Source of the DNA: Bacillota bacterium
Lineage (GTDB): Bacteria; Bacillota; Clostridia; Peptostreptococcales; Acidaminobacteraceae
Direction of reading: 5' to 3'
Assembly: GCA_030529225.1 (NCBI GenBank)
Contig: JAUMXH010000002.1
Coordinates: 62,001 to 126,000, forward strand
DNA length: 64,000 nt
Positions 9,191 to 17,903 of the stretch are shown in pieces (position 1 is the stretch's first letter; each line of letters starts with the position of its first letter). Below the pieces are notes generated by a model that saw nothing but the letters and a program-made list of their open reading frames with translations, did not search any database and was not told where the DNA came from. The translations under genes and the position numbers were made by a program.

Positions 9191-9217
9191 TAAACTAAGG
9201 GGGAAAGATTCCGATAT
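9191..9217 (+). promoter_or_regulatory. Sigma-D (FliA-type) promoter of the flgM operon
   Basis: TAAA at 9191-9194, a 16-nt spacer, then CCGATAT at 9211-9217. This matches the Bacillus sigma-D consensus (TAAA, 15 nt, GCCGATAT) at every position except the leading G. It lies 129 bp before the flgM ATG. A second sigma-A-like -35 (TTGACA, 9261-9266) has no convincing -10. Confidence 0.85.
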
Positions 9218-9345
9218 GAAAGGTGAACTTAATCAAATAAAATTCGGATATAGATAAAAATTGACATATAGAAACAAATAGCAAATTACGAAACGTGAAG
9301 TGACAGAAAGACATAGAAAGCAAGCTATTGAAAGGGAGGGGAAAT

Positions 9346-9633
9346 ATGAGAATCAATTATACACCCAAAGTAATCCAGTCAGTGAAAAACTACAAAAGCC
9401 AAGTGAACAAGGCCGAAGTGATTCAGCCGAATAAAATGAAATCTGACAAAATAGAGATTTCTTCTTCAGCAAGAGAGTTTCAAATAGCTTTTTCGGAAAT
9501 CAAAAAATTGCCGGAGACCAGAGAAGCGAGAGTGGCTCAACTGAAAGAACAAGTGAACAACGGTACCTACAGGGTTGATTCGGGCAAGATTGCCGAAGCG
9601 ATTTTGAATGCCGAAAAATTTGAGGATTCTTAA
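9346..9633 (+). CDS. flgM: Anti-sigma-D factor FlgM
   Basis: 95 residues. The C-terminal half carries the FlgM pattern (DKIEISSSAREFQ followed by an arginine-rich helix and ..VNNGTYRVDSGKIAEAIL). It binds and inhibits the flagellar sigma factor until the hook is complete and is then exported. The ATG at 9346 is chosen because GGGAGGGG lies 4 bp upstream; a TTG at 9328 in the same frame precedes that site and is unlikely. It is the first gene of the late flagellar operon and lies behind a sigma-D promoter, giving the usual feedback loop. Confidence 0.92.
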   Translation: MRINYTPKVIQSVKNYKSQVNKAEVIQPNKMKSDKIEISSSAREFQIAFSEIKKLPETREARVAQLKEQVNNGTYRVDSGKIAEAILNAEKFEDS

Positions 9634-9654
9634 TGTTAAGTAAGGGGCGATTTT

Positions 9655-10152
9655 ATGAATGATTACTTTAAAGATCTGCTCGAAATCATGGACAAGGAAA
9701 GTCAACTATACTCTGAACTGACGAGGGTAGAGGAGCAAAAGAAAAAAATCATTATTGAAAACGATGTGAAGGCATTGGACGCCATCACCAAAAAAGAACA
9801 GGGATTCGTAAAAGCCATCGTTAACTTGGAAAGCCTTAGAGCTCAGGTTGTCGATGGTTTTTGTAACTTCAAGGGAATCTCAAAGATAGACAGAATCGAT
9901 GAGGTTATGGAGCACCTGAATCCCGAGGAAAAACTTCAGCTCGAGGAGAAGCGGGACAAGCTCAGCACTGTGATCAACGGGATTCTGCAAGTGAACGACT
10001 TGAACGCCAAGCTCCTGAACCAGTCGATCGAGTACATTGACTACACGATGGAGCTGACCAGAAGCCTGATCGAGGAAGAAGCGGGCTACGCGGAAAACGC
10101 CAAAGACAAGACCGTGAAGGTAGACAAGAACCTATTCGACGTAAAGATTTAA
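9655..10152 (+). CDS. flgN: Flagellar chaperone FlgN
   Basis: 165 residues, almost entirely helical. The N-terminus has the FlgN-like pattern (ELTRVEEQKKKIIIENDVKALDAITKKEQ). It is a cytoplasmic export chaperone for the hook-filament junction proteins FlgK and FlgL, whose genes follow directly. The end of flgM is 21 bp upstream and flgK starts 20 bp downstream. A weak AAGGGGCG precedes the ATG. Confidence 0.88.
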   Translation: MNDYFKDLLEIMDKESQLYSELTRVEEQKKKIIIENDVKALDAITKKEQGFVKAIVNLESLRAQVVDGFCNFKGISKIDRIDEVMEHLNPEEKLQLEEKRDKLSTVINGILQVNDLNAKLLNQSIEYIDYTMELTRSLIEEEAGYAENAKDKTVKVDKNLFDVKI

Positions 10153-10172
10153 CGCAGAGAAAGGAAACAGAG

Positions 10173-11831
10173 ATGAGTTCATCATTTTTCGGACTGAACA
10201 TAGCCAAGACGGGCCTCTTTGTGAGCCAGCGCGCCCTACAGGTGGTCTCGCACAACATTGCGAACGCGAACACGCCGGGATTTTCCAGACAGCGTCTGGA
10301 TACCAAGGCGATGTGGCCGGACGTGCTTCCGGGTACCCAAGGGACCCTGGGCCGCGGCGTCGACTCGGAGTCGGTGATTCAGATCAGGGAAGAATTTTTT
10401 GATAAAAAGATCAGACATGAGAACGGTTTGAAGGGCAACTGGATGATTCGTTCGGAGATCTTGGGAAACATCGAATCCATCTTCAACGAGCCGAAGGACA
10501 GCGGATTCACCAAGGTGGTGGACAAGTTCTTCTCGTCGCTCGACGAGCTCGCAAAGAACCCGGATTCTTTGACGACCAGGGCGCTGGTCAGACAGCGGGC
10601 GATCGCCTTCACCGAGAGCGTCGGCGACATCTACGCCAAGCTTGGAGAGCTCCAAAAGCAGGTCGACTTTGAGGTCAGAACCACGGCGAATCAAATCAAC
10701 GGCTATGCCGAGCAGATCAGAGACCTGAACAAGAGCATCTATATGAGCGAGCTCGGCGGGGCGAAGTCGAACGACCTCAGAGACCAAAGAAACCTGATAT
10801 TGGACAAGCTTTCGGAGCTTGTGAACGTAGATTATTTTGAGGACGCGCAAGGGCATTTTCATGTGATGCTCGGCGGAAAGCCCCTCGTTTCGCACTACGA
10901 CTTTGAGACCATCAAGGTCACGAACCGGGAGGAGAGGCTGAACGCGGACGATGCGGACGGGCTCGCGGAACTCGAGTGGGAGAAGGGCGGAACCCTCAAC
11001 CTGACTTCCGGGCAGCTCAAGGCCCTGGTGGACATGCGGGACGGAATAAAGGGCGATGCCAAGGGAATTCCTTACTACATGGACAAGCTCAACCACTATA
11101 CCGACAGGGTTTCGAGTGAAATCAACAGAATCCAAATGGAGGGCTTCGACCTCCAGTCGAACAAGGGCGTGATGTTCTTTACCAAGAACGGCATGTCTTC
11201 TGCAGAATACCGCGATTACCTGTTGGAGAAGGGCCTGAACGGCGGCAAGCCGGTCGATCTGACCGCGCAAGTCCTGGAGGGCACCGACGAGAAGTTCAGC
11301 AAGGTGAAAAACAACGAAATTATCGCGAAAAACATACAAAAGATATTGAGCAACAACCCCGACAACGCGAACAAGTCGGTCAAGTTTTTGGACAACAAGT
11401 TTTATCTGGTGGACAGGATTCCGACCGACCAGCTCAAGCTCTCTAAGGATCTGGACAAGGACATCAACAAGTTCGCGGCCTCGGAGAGCATACAGGGAAC
11501 GCCGGGAGACGGCCACAACGTGCTCAGAATCAAAGAAATTCGACACAACAGGCAGATTTTTGAATGGGGCAGTTCGGACGACTTCGTGAAGAGTTTGATC
11601 TCCAACCTGGGGGTAGACGGCGAGGAAGCGAAGCGAATGCAGAAGAACGAGGCCCTGCTGATCGTGGAAATCGAGAACAAAAGACAGTCGGTCATGGGCG
11701 TATCCTTTGACGAGGAAGTCAGCGACATGATCAAATTTCAACACGCATATAACGCAAACGCAAGGATGCTGACCACCATGGATGAGCTGCTGGATACAGT
11801 GATCAATCGGCTGGGTACAGTGGGAAGGTAG
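10173..11831 (+). CDS. flgK: Flagellar hook-associated protein 1 FlgK
   Basis: 552 residues. The N-terminal rod/hook motif (SQRALQVVSHNIANANTPGFSRQR) and the C-terminal motif (VSFDEEVSDMIKFQHAYNAN...MDELLDTVINRLG) are both present, so it is complete. It forms the first junction ring between hook and filament. The central region (residues about 170-470) is variable, as usual. It lies between flgN and flgL with short gaps, consistent with one transcript. Confidence 0.95.
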   Translation: MSSSFFGLNIAKTGLFVSQRALQVVSHNIANANTPGFSRQRLDTKAMWPDVLPGTQGTLGRGVDSESVIQIREEFFDKKIRHENGLKGNWMIRSEILGNIESIFNEPKDSGFTKVVDKFFSSLDELAKNPDSLTTRALVRQRAIAFTESVGDIYAKLGELQKQVDFEVRTTANQINGYAEQIRDLNKSIYMSELGGAKSNDLRDQRNLILDKLSELVNVDYFEDAQGHFHVMLGGKPLVSHYDFETIKVTNREERLNADDADGLAELEWEKGGTLNLTSGQLKALVDMRDGIKGDAKGIPYYMDKLNHYTDRVSSEINRIQMEGFDLQSNKGVMFFTKNGMSSAEYRDYLLEKGLNGGKPVDLTAQVLEGTDEKFSKVKNNEIIAKNIQKILSNNPDNANKSVKFLDNKFYLVDRIPTDQLKLSKDLDKDINKFAASESIQGTPGDGHNVLRIKEIRHNRQIFEWGSSDDFVKSLISNLGVDGEEAKRMQKNEALLIVEIENKRQSVMGVSFDEEVSDMIKFQHAYNANARMLTTMDELLDTVINRLGTVGR

Positions 11832-11838
11832 GATGTAG

Positions 11839-14247
11839 ATGCGCATAACCAATAACATGATGACCAACATGTTGCTGCACAACCTGAACAGGAACGTGTT
11901 CAACATGTCCAGATTACAGGAACAGGGAACCGACGGCAAGAGGATACACAGACCCTCGGACGACCCGATCGGCATCTCCAAGATATTAAAATTTAAGACC
12001 GACCTGAGCGATTTGGAGCAGTACGAGAGCAACATCAGAGACGCCCTCAACTGGTACCAGGTTTCGGAAAGCTCGGTTGAGGATATGAGTGCCGCAATCA
12101 AGAGGATTCGCGAGCTTTCGGTGCAGGCGGCCAACACCGCGACCAATTCGCCGGAGGACTTGCAAAAGATCAAGGCCGAGGTCATGCAGCTCAGGGACCA
12201 CATCATCAGTGCCGGAAACTTCAGCTATGCCGGAAAATATGTGTTTTCGGGCTATCAGAATGACAAGCCCCTGTTCAAAACCGAGATCATCAACGGCAAG
12301 AAGGTCGTTTCCTACAACATAGACATCACCCACAGGGACATTTCCAACCCGCAAAAGATGAGGTATGAGGTCGGACAGGCCGAGCAGATTCAGGTGACCA
12401 CCAACGGGGTCGAACTGTTCGGCATCCTGAACCCTGAGGACAAAAAACATAAGTTGAGCGTGAACTTTGATGCGAATCAGGACTACAGCGCCAAAGACAT
12501 CACCCTGCTGGTCGGGAACGAGAAGTTTGTGGTGCAGACCAGACGCGTGCAGAACGTCAACGGCGAAGAGAAGATAGTGAACGTTCCGTTCACGACAAAA
12601 GATGAGATTGAGAGGGCCTTTGCGAGCGCGACCAACGCGAACGGAAGAAAGCTCTCCTCGCTCGCGAAAATCAGCTTTGACGGCGGAAAACTGAGCATCG
12701 AAGCGAAGGATTTTGACAATAAGAGAATCGAGTTTGAGACCCTTCCTGCCGGAATCACGAACCCGAAGGCGGAGTTTTCTTACAACCAAAACGTGTACGG
12801 GAACATGTATTCGGACACGAGCGGGAATACGCCGGGCGAAGGCATCAGCAGCATACAGACCCGATTTGACAGAAGCAGAGACTATACCAACGAAAACTTG
12901 AATATCCGCCTTAGCAACGGCGGTGTCGGCATCAACTACGAGGTCGACGAGACGCTCTTGAACGGCACGCAGACCGCCCTCGACAAGGCCTTGCTGCTCG
13001 AGCGCTACCGAAATGCGAAGCCGCCTGCGGGCTCACCCGCCTGGGCGGGAACCAAGCTCTCGGACGTCGCGGACGTGTCCTTTGACGAGCACAACAACCT
13101 GGTGATCACCGCCAAAAACAAGGGCGTAGAGGTCGCTCCGCAGGACCCTGCCGGACCGGTCAAGTTCGCCTCGAGCCAAATGGGCGTCAGCTCTAAGAAG
13201 GCGGAGCTCAAAGGGGACTTCATTTTGGACGGGCCTCTTTCGGACTACAGAAATTCGACCCTTTCTTACACCTTGGACGCCGGAAAGCCGGGCCAAAGGA
13301 CCTTCCAAGTCGACATGTCCCAACTCACCGGACACGGCTTCAATCTGAAGAAGGAGAAGGTGCTCGAGGAGATTCGTTCCGCCGATGACGGGCACGGAAA
13401 CAAGCTCTCAGACTACGCGGACGTCTTCTTTGATAGAGACGGCAAGCTCGTCGTGAAACACAAGGAGTACGGCTCGGATCACAGCGTCAGCGCGACCTTC
13501 AACCCGGGCGGCAGCGCGACGGCGGACTCTTACAAGCCGGTGCAGGTTCCGGGCGTCGACAAGGTGGAATCGAAGGTTTCATTCTCGGCCTTCAACGGCT
13601 TTGATGACCAATACATCAGAGACCACGCCGAAGAACTCAAGACCAACTCGATCTTCATCAGCTACAACGGCGAGAGAAAGGAAATCGTGATCGACAAGGA
13701 CGCAAGGCTGGATTCGGTGGCGGACTACAAGACGGCCCTTCAGGATGCGATCAACAAGACGATCGGCGAGAACAAGATCGTGGTAGGCCCGCGAAACACG
13801 CCGACCGACCCGACTTCTCCGTTTACCAACGATGCGTTTTTGAGTTTTCAGACCATCAACACCAAGGACGGGGTTCCTCCGCAGATTCAGGTGGAGCCTG
13901 TGGTGGCGAGCAAGAGCTCGCTGATCGCCGACATTGACAAGTTCATTTCGGCCCTGGATTCTTACGACCAGGATACGATTGACCAATTTATGGGCAAGAT
14001 CGACGGGCACCTGGACAGGGTCCTTTCGGTGCGGGCCGACGTGGGGGCAAAGACCAACCGAATGGAGCTTGCGATCGAGCGGACAAAGGACAACGCGCTC
14101 TCGTTCACCAAGTCGCTCAGCAAGGTGGAGGACGTGGACTTGGCGGCGACCCTGATGAAGCTCAAAAACTTTGAGAATGCTTACCGAGCCTCTCTCTCAA
14201 TGGGATCCAAAATCATTCAACCGTCTTTGGTTGACTTTATCAGATAA
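11839..14247 (+). CDS. flgL: Flagellar hook-associated protein 3 FlgL, greatly enlarged
   Basis: 802 residues; usual FlgL proteins are about 300. The ends are standard: the N-terminus carries MMTNMLLHNLNRN and the RIHRPSDDPIG segment, and the C-terminus carries NFENAYRASLSMGSKIIQPSLVDFI. The core D0/D1 parts therefore flank a large insert of roughly residues 195-670. Within the insert a motif recurs: KLSSLAKISFDGGKLSIEAK at about residue 271, KLSDVADVSFDEHNNLVITAK-like at about 406 and KLSDYADVFFDRDGKLVV at about 522. Each is preceded by a short helix-like segment, suggesting tandem beta-rich domains of 115-135 residues. It probably forms a surface-exposed domain at the hook-filament junction. 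No frameshift is visible. Confidence 0.93.
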   Translation: MRITNNMMTNMLLHNLNRNVFNMSRLQEQGTDGKRIHRPSDDPIGISKILKFKTDLSDLEQYESNIRDALNWYQVSESSVEDMSAAIKRIRELSVQAANTATNSPEDLQKIKAEVMQLRDHIISAGNFSYAGKYVFSGYQNDKPLFKTEIINGKKVVSYNIDITHRDISNPQKMRYEVGQAEQIQVTTNGVELFGILNPEDKKHKLSVNFDANQDYSAKDITLLVGNEKFVVQTRRVQNVNGEEKIVNVPFTTKDEIERAFASATNANGRKLSSLAKISFDGGKLSIEAKDFDNKRIEFETLPAGITNPKAEFSYNQNVYGNMYSDTSGNTPGEGISSIQTRFDRSRDYTNENLNIRLSNGGVGINYEVDETLLNGTQTALDKALLLERYRNAKPPAGSPAWAGTKLSDVADVSFDEHNNLVITAKNKGVEVAPQDPAGPVKFASSQMGVSSKKAELKGDFILDGPLSDYRNSTLSYTLDAGKPGQRTFQVDMSQLTGHGFNLKKEKVLEEIRSADDGHGNKLSDYADVFFDRDGKLVVKHKEYGSDHSVSATFNPGGSATADSYKPVQVPGVDKVESKVSFSAFNGFDDQYIRDHAEELKTNSIFISYNGERKEIVIDKDARLDSVADYKTALQDAINKTIGENKIVVGPRNTPTDPTSPFTNDAFLSFQTINTKDGVPPQIQVEPVVASKSSLIADIDKFISALDSYDQDTIDQFMGKIDGHLDRVLSVRADVGAKTNRMELAIERTKDNALSFTKSLSKVEDVDLAATLMKLKNFENAYRASLSMGSKIIQPSLVDFIR

Positions 14248-14268
14248 TAAGAAACGGGGCGGATTGCG

Positions 14269-14835
14269 ATGCAAATACCGATGATACAGATCAGGACGAC
14301 ACCGATGAAACTCGGCATGCGGACGAGCCCGCCCGAACTTTCGATCGAGCAGGGAAATCCGATCACCCTGGAGCTTCAGACCAAGCCCGGGCGCCTTGAG
14401 ATGCACACCGAGCACGTGAAGGTCCACATCGATCAGAGCAAGTGCTTTGAGGAGTGCGGGCTGATGAGCAACGCCTCCCTGATTCAGGACGCGGCTTCTT
14501 ACGCTCAGCAGAAGGCCCTGGAAGGCATCGGAAACACGGTCGAGCAGGGCAATCAGTTCGCCGCGATTGAGAACCGGCAGGACCCGATCCCCGAGCAGGC
14601 GGAGCAAAACGCCTTCGACCAATTCATCAGAGATTGGACCATAGGCAGCATCCCGAGATCTCGTCCCGAGTTTAAAGTTACGGGCGGAACTGTCGATATT
14701 CAGTACAGGCCCGCCGAAGTCATCAACAACACACAAAAGAGCAGGCCCAACATCCAATACAACAAGGGAAAATTGGATGTCTATGTGGAACAGTACAATG
14801 CGATTGAGTTTTCAGTGCTCGACTTGAAGGGCTGA
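14269..14835 (+). CDS. DUF6470 family protein (YviE-like)
   Basis: 188 residues, no signal peptide. It starts with the typical MQIPMIQIRTT pattern and a predicted beta-strand N-terminus, then a helical QDAASYAQQKALEGI stretch. The family is found almost always between flgL and fliW in flagellated Bacillota (B. subtilis yviE) but has no established biochemical role. Position implies a part in flagellar assembly or in FliW/CsrA control; that is inference. Confidence 0.85.
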   Translation: MQIPMIQIRTTPMKLGMRTSPPELSIEQGNPITLELQTKPGRLEMHTEHVKVHIDQSKCFEECGLMSNASLIQDAASYAQQKALEGIGNTVEQGNQFAAIENRQDPIPEQAEQNAFDQFIRDWTIGSIPRSRPEFKVTGGTVDIQYRPAEVINNTQKSRPNIQYNKGKLDVYVEQYNAIEFSVLDLKG

Positions 14836-14851
14836 TGCTCCGGGAGGAAAT

Positions 14852-15280
14852 ATGCTAATACAGACCGACTACATCGGAGAGGTGGAATATAGCGAGGAAG
14901 AACTGATCGTCTTCCCCGAGGGAATTTACGGATTTGAAGACTACACAAAGTTTATCATAGTAGGAGAGTTGACGAAGGAGTTTCCCTTTGTTTGGTTGCA
15001 ATCGGTGGAGGACGAGAAGGTCGTCTTCGTTTTGACCGACCCCTTCCTCTTTGTCGAAGAGTATGACTTTTCGCTGAACGAGGAGAATGTGGAGAAGCTT
15101 CAAATCGCAGGGCAGGAGGACCTACAGGTCTTCGGCATCTGCGTGATTCCGAACGAAATCAAAGAGACCACCCTGAACTTAAAGTCCCCTGTTGTAATCA
15201 ACGCGAACAAGAGGCAGGGCTTACAAGTGATCTTGGACGAAGACTGGCCTTACAAACACAAACTTTTTCAGAAAAAGTAG
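14852..15280 (+). CDS. fliW: Flagellar assembly factor FliW
   Basis: 142 residues. Diagnostic segments include FPEGIYGFEDYTKFI near the N-terminus, FVWLQSVED in the middle and NLKSPVVINANKRQGLQVIL near the end. In B. subtilis FliW binds flagellin and CsrA in turn: when flagellin is exported, FliW is freed and antagonises CsrA, relieving repression of flagellin translation. The gene is directly upstream of csrA (18 bp), the partner in this switch. GGGAGG lies 7 bp before the ATG. No flagellin gene is in the window. Confidence 0.93.
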   Translation: MLIQTDYIGEVEYSEEELIVFPEGIYGFEDYTKFIIVGELTKEFPFVWLQSVEDEKVVFVLTDPFLFVEEYDFSLNEENVEKLQIAGQEDLQVFGICVIPNEIKETTLNLKSPVVINANKRQGLQVILDEDWPYKHKLFQKK

Positions 15281-15298
15281 GAGAGGGGGACTGTTTGC

Positions 15299-15529
15299 AT
15301 GCTGGTATTGAGTAGAAAAAAAGGTGAATCCGTCATCATCAACGAGAACATCGAGATCAAGATTATTGAGACCCGAGAAGGGCGCATCAAACTTGGCATC
15401 GAGGCTCCGAAGGACGTGACGGTCGTCAGAAAAGAAGTGAAGGAAGTCGCTGAAGTGAACCGGGAAGCGGGTCAGAGGGCTGCGAGCAAGCTCGAGCTGA
15501 TCGACCTGTTGAAAGAAACCCTTTCGTGA
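15299..15529 (+). CDS. csrA: Carbon storage/translation regulator CsrA
   Basis: 76 residues; begins MLVLSRKKGESV and continues with GRIKLGIEAPKDVTVVRKEV, the full CsrA core. The homodimer binds GGA-containing hairpins over ribosome binding sites, classically in the flagellin (hag) leader, and is countered by FliW. The ATG lies 18 bp after fliW with GAGAGGGG before it. It is the last gene of the flagellar block; a 24-nt imperfect inverted repeat (15549-15572) without a T-run follows. Confidence 0.95.
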   Translation: MLVLSRKKGESVIINENIEIKIIETREGRIKLGIEAPKDVTVVRKEVKEVAEVNREAGQRAASKLELIDLLKETLS

Positions 15530-15604
15530 CGGCATCACGGAACATAGGCGGATCGGGCGCGTCCCGCATCCGAACGGCAAGAAAAACTCTTTATATTTTG
15601 TATA

Positions 15605-15633
15605 TTGAGTTTTTTTGTGTCTAAGGGTATTAT
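15605..15633 (+). promoter_or_regulatory. Sigma-A promoter for murT-gatD
   Basis: TTGAGT (15605-15610), a 17-nt spacer, TATTAT (15628-15633). It lies about 70 bp before the murT ATG chosen here, which argues against an in-frame ATG at 15605. Confidence 0.65.
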
Positions 15634-15703
15634 TAGATATGCACTTTCCCTGAGAAAACGCAGGAAACGAGTGCAGGACAAGACAAGAATCGCGGGAGAA
15701 CAG

Positions 15704-17041
15704 ATGAAGTATATCGCACTGATCATAGGAAAGGTACTGGTAAAACTGCTCAAGGCCTTGGGCAGAAACGGGGGCTCCTTCCCCGGCCAAATCGCCATCA
15801 AATTTTGTAAGAATCTTTTAGAACAGTTTCAATATCCGAAGATAACGCTCCTGGTGACCGGCACCAACGGGAAGACCTCGACGAGCAACCTGATTGCGAA
15901 GAGCTTTGAGCGGGACGGCTACCGCACGATTTCCAACTCCAGAGGGGACAACATGGTCTACGGAATCCTGACCCTCTTCATTCGAAACGCGGATTTTCGA
16001 TTTCGCGTGAAGGCGGATGTCGCGGTGATTGAAATCGATGAGTTGACCCTGGCGCGATACTTTTCACAGATGGACGTGAGCGACCTTGTGGTCACCAACT
16101 TCTTTAGGGACCAGCTCGACCGCGCAGGCGAGATGGAGAGCATCGTCTCTAAAATCGAGGCGGCCGTCCGAGATTACACGGGCAGGCTCTATCTGAACGA
16201 GGACGACCCGAATGTAAAGCGCCTCTCTTACGCGGCAACGGAGGCCCTTGTCAGGACTTACGGCATGGGAACGGAGCCGAGTGCCGAGCAGGCGAGCGCC
16301 GAGGCGAGGGAAGGAAAGTTTTGTCCGCTCTGTAAAAAGGAGCTCGTTTACGAGTATTTCCGCTACTCTCATATTGGAAGCTACCGATGCACCGGATGCC
16401 GTTTCGCTTCGGACCGGGCCGATTACACGCTGAAGGAGCTCTTTGCCGAGGACTGCGCCTTTGAACTTCGGACCAAAGACGGGAGGCTCGAGCGCTTTTC
16501 TTTCAATTTGAACGCGAGCTACCACTTTTACAACCTGCTGGCGGCCGCTTCCGCCCTCCTGGAAAACAGGGTCAGGGCTTCGAGCATCGATGCGGTCTTT
16601 GCGAAGTTTCAACTCGGCATCGGAAGGATGGAGACCATTCAGGTGGGCGGGGAGCGCATCCTGCTAAACCTGGTCAAGAACCCCACCGGTTGCAACGAGA
16701 TCATCAAATATATCGAGGCGCAGGGCGGCGAAAAAGCCCTGCTCTTCCTGCTGAACGACAACGAACAGGACGGCACGGACACCTCTTGGATCTGGGATGC
16801 CGAGTTCGAGGCCCTCAGTGAGCTGAAGCGGGTCATCCTGACCGGAAAGCGCGCGGCCGAGGCTGCGATTCGCTTTAAACTGGCGGGCGTCTCGGCGGAC
16901 ATCGCAATCGAAAAGGACGTCAAAAAAGCCTTGCAACTCTTACTGGCAGAGGAGAGGCCAAAGTATATGATCTCCACCTATACCGGCATTTTCAGCAGCC
17001 GCGAGATCCTCTTTGCGCTTCGGAAAGAGCGGGAGGCGTAG
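15704..17041 (+). CDS. murT: Lipid II isoglutaminyl synthase, MurT subunit
   Basis: 445 residues. The Mur-ligase P-loop GTNGKTSTS lies near residue 53. A zinc-ribbon insert typical of MurT, CPLC...CTGC, is near residues 206-230. The C-terminal DUF1727-like domain includes NPTGCNEI and NDNEQDGTDTSWIWDAEFE. With GatD it amidates the alpha-carboxyl of D-glutamate in the lipid II stem peptide on the cytoplasmic face. The ATG at 15704 is chosen because GGGAG lies 5 bp upstream and a promoter overlaps the longer N-terminus. gatD follows 47 bp later. Confidence 0.94.
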   Translation: MKYIALIIGKVLVKLLKALGRNGGSFPGQIAIKFCKNLLEQFQYPKITLLVTGTNGKTSTSNLIAKSFERDGYRTISNSRGDNMVYGILTLFIRNADFRFRVKADVAVIEIDELTLARYFSQMDVSDLVVTNFFRDQLDRAGEMESIVSKIEAAVRDYTGRLYLNEDDPNVKRLSYAATEALVRTYGMGTEPSAEQASAEAREGKFCPLCKKELVYEYFRYSHIGSYRCTGCRFASDRADYTLKELFAEDCAFELRTKDGRLERFSFNLNASYHFYNLLAAASALLENRVRASSIDAVFAKFQLGIGRMETIQVGGERILLNLVKNPTGCNEIIKYIEAQGGEKALLFLLNDNEQDGTDTSWIWDAEFEALSELKRVILTGKRAAEAAIRFKLAGVSADIAIEKDVKKALQLLLAEERPKYMISTYTGIFSSREILFALRKEREA

Positions 17042-17088
17042 GCGATGAGAGGAGAGAGGGCAAAGAGCATGAGGAGAGGGGCGAAGCG

Positions 17089-17841
17089 ATGGAGCTAAAG
17101 CTACTGCATATGTACCACGATGTGATGGATCTGTACGGAGACAAGGGAAACATCCGCAGTTTCCAATACCGTTGCGAGCAGCGGGGCATCGACTTTATTT
17201 ATGATACCTGCGGAATCGGCGAAGAGAAGCCGTTTTGGGACTACGATTTACTCTTTATGGGAGGGGGCGCCGACCTGGAGCAGCTCATCCTTTCCAAGGA
17301 CCTTCTGACCAAGCGCGAGGGGCTGAAGAAGGCCTACGAAGAAAAGACCTTCTTTCTCTTGATTTGCGGGGCCTACCAGCTCTTCGGTCGCTACTATGTG
17401 AACGCGGAGGGGGAGAAGATCCCGGGACTCGGGTTTTTTGATTATGTGACCGAAGCGGCCGAGAATCATCAGCGCTGCATCGGCAATATCTATCTGGAGG
17501 TCAGAGCGGGCGAGCATCATTTTGATGTGCTCGGCTTTGAGAACCACGGCGGGCAGACCCGCGGAGCCGGAGTGGAAGAGAGGCCCTTCGCTAAGGTAAT
17601 CTTCGGAAACGGCAACCGCTACGGGGCGAAGGAAGAGGGCTATCTGGAAGAGACGGTGATCGGCACCTATGTGCACGGCCCTCTACTCCCCAAGAACCCG
17701 GAGCTTGCGGACTACATCATCGGGCGCGCCCTGGCAAAGAGGCACGGAAGGGTGGACTTGCAGCCGCTCGATGACAGCATGGAACGGATGGCGAAACAGG
17801 AACTTTTGAACAATCTCGGACGGGAGAGAATCGCATTTTAA
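17089..17841 (+). CDS. gatD: Lipid II isoglutaminyl synthase, GatD glutaminase subunit
   Basis: 250 residues, class I glutamine amidotransferase fold of the CobB/CobQ type. The nucleophile cysteine is in LICGAYQL (Cys about 93), and a late histidine lies in YVHGPLLPKNP near residue 195. It supplies ammonia to MurT. The start is ATG 17089 with GAGGGGCG upstream. The murT-gatD order is standard in Bacillota. Together with the FemX-like protein at 29766 and MurJ at 41476 it points to amidated, possibly cross-bridged peptidoglycan. Confidence 0.93.
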   Translation: MELKLLHMYHDVMDLYGDKGNIRSFQYRCEQRGIDFIYDTCGIGEEKPFWDYDLLFMGGGADLEQLILSKDLLTKREGLKKAYEEKTFFLLICGAYQLFGRYYVNAEGEKIPGLGFFDYVTEAAENHQRCIGNIYLEVRAGEHHFDVLGFENHGGQTRGAGVEERPFAKVIFGNGNRYGAKEEGYLEETVIGTYVHGPLLPKNPELADYIIGRALAKRHGRVDLQPLDDSMERMAKQELLNNLGRERIAF

Positions 17842-17903
17842 ACAGCTTGGTTTGAAATGTGTTGGAATCATGGCGGAATACGGACATGGAAAGGAGATAG
17901 GGA

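Noticed and set aside
10236-12206. 656-residue ORF on the - strand opposite flgK
   Set aside because: Antisense shadow of flgK/flgL produced by codon bias; no domain and no ribosome site.
17842-17903. THF riboswitch before fhs
   Set aside because: The gap is 62 bp and shows no conserved THF aptamer strings.
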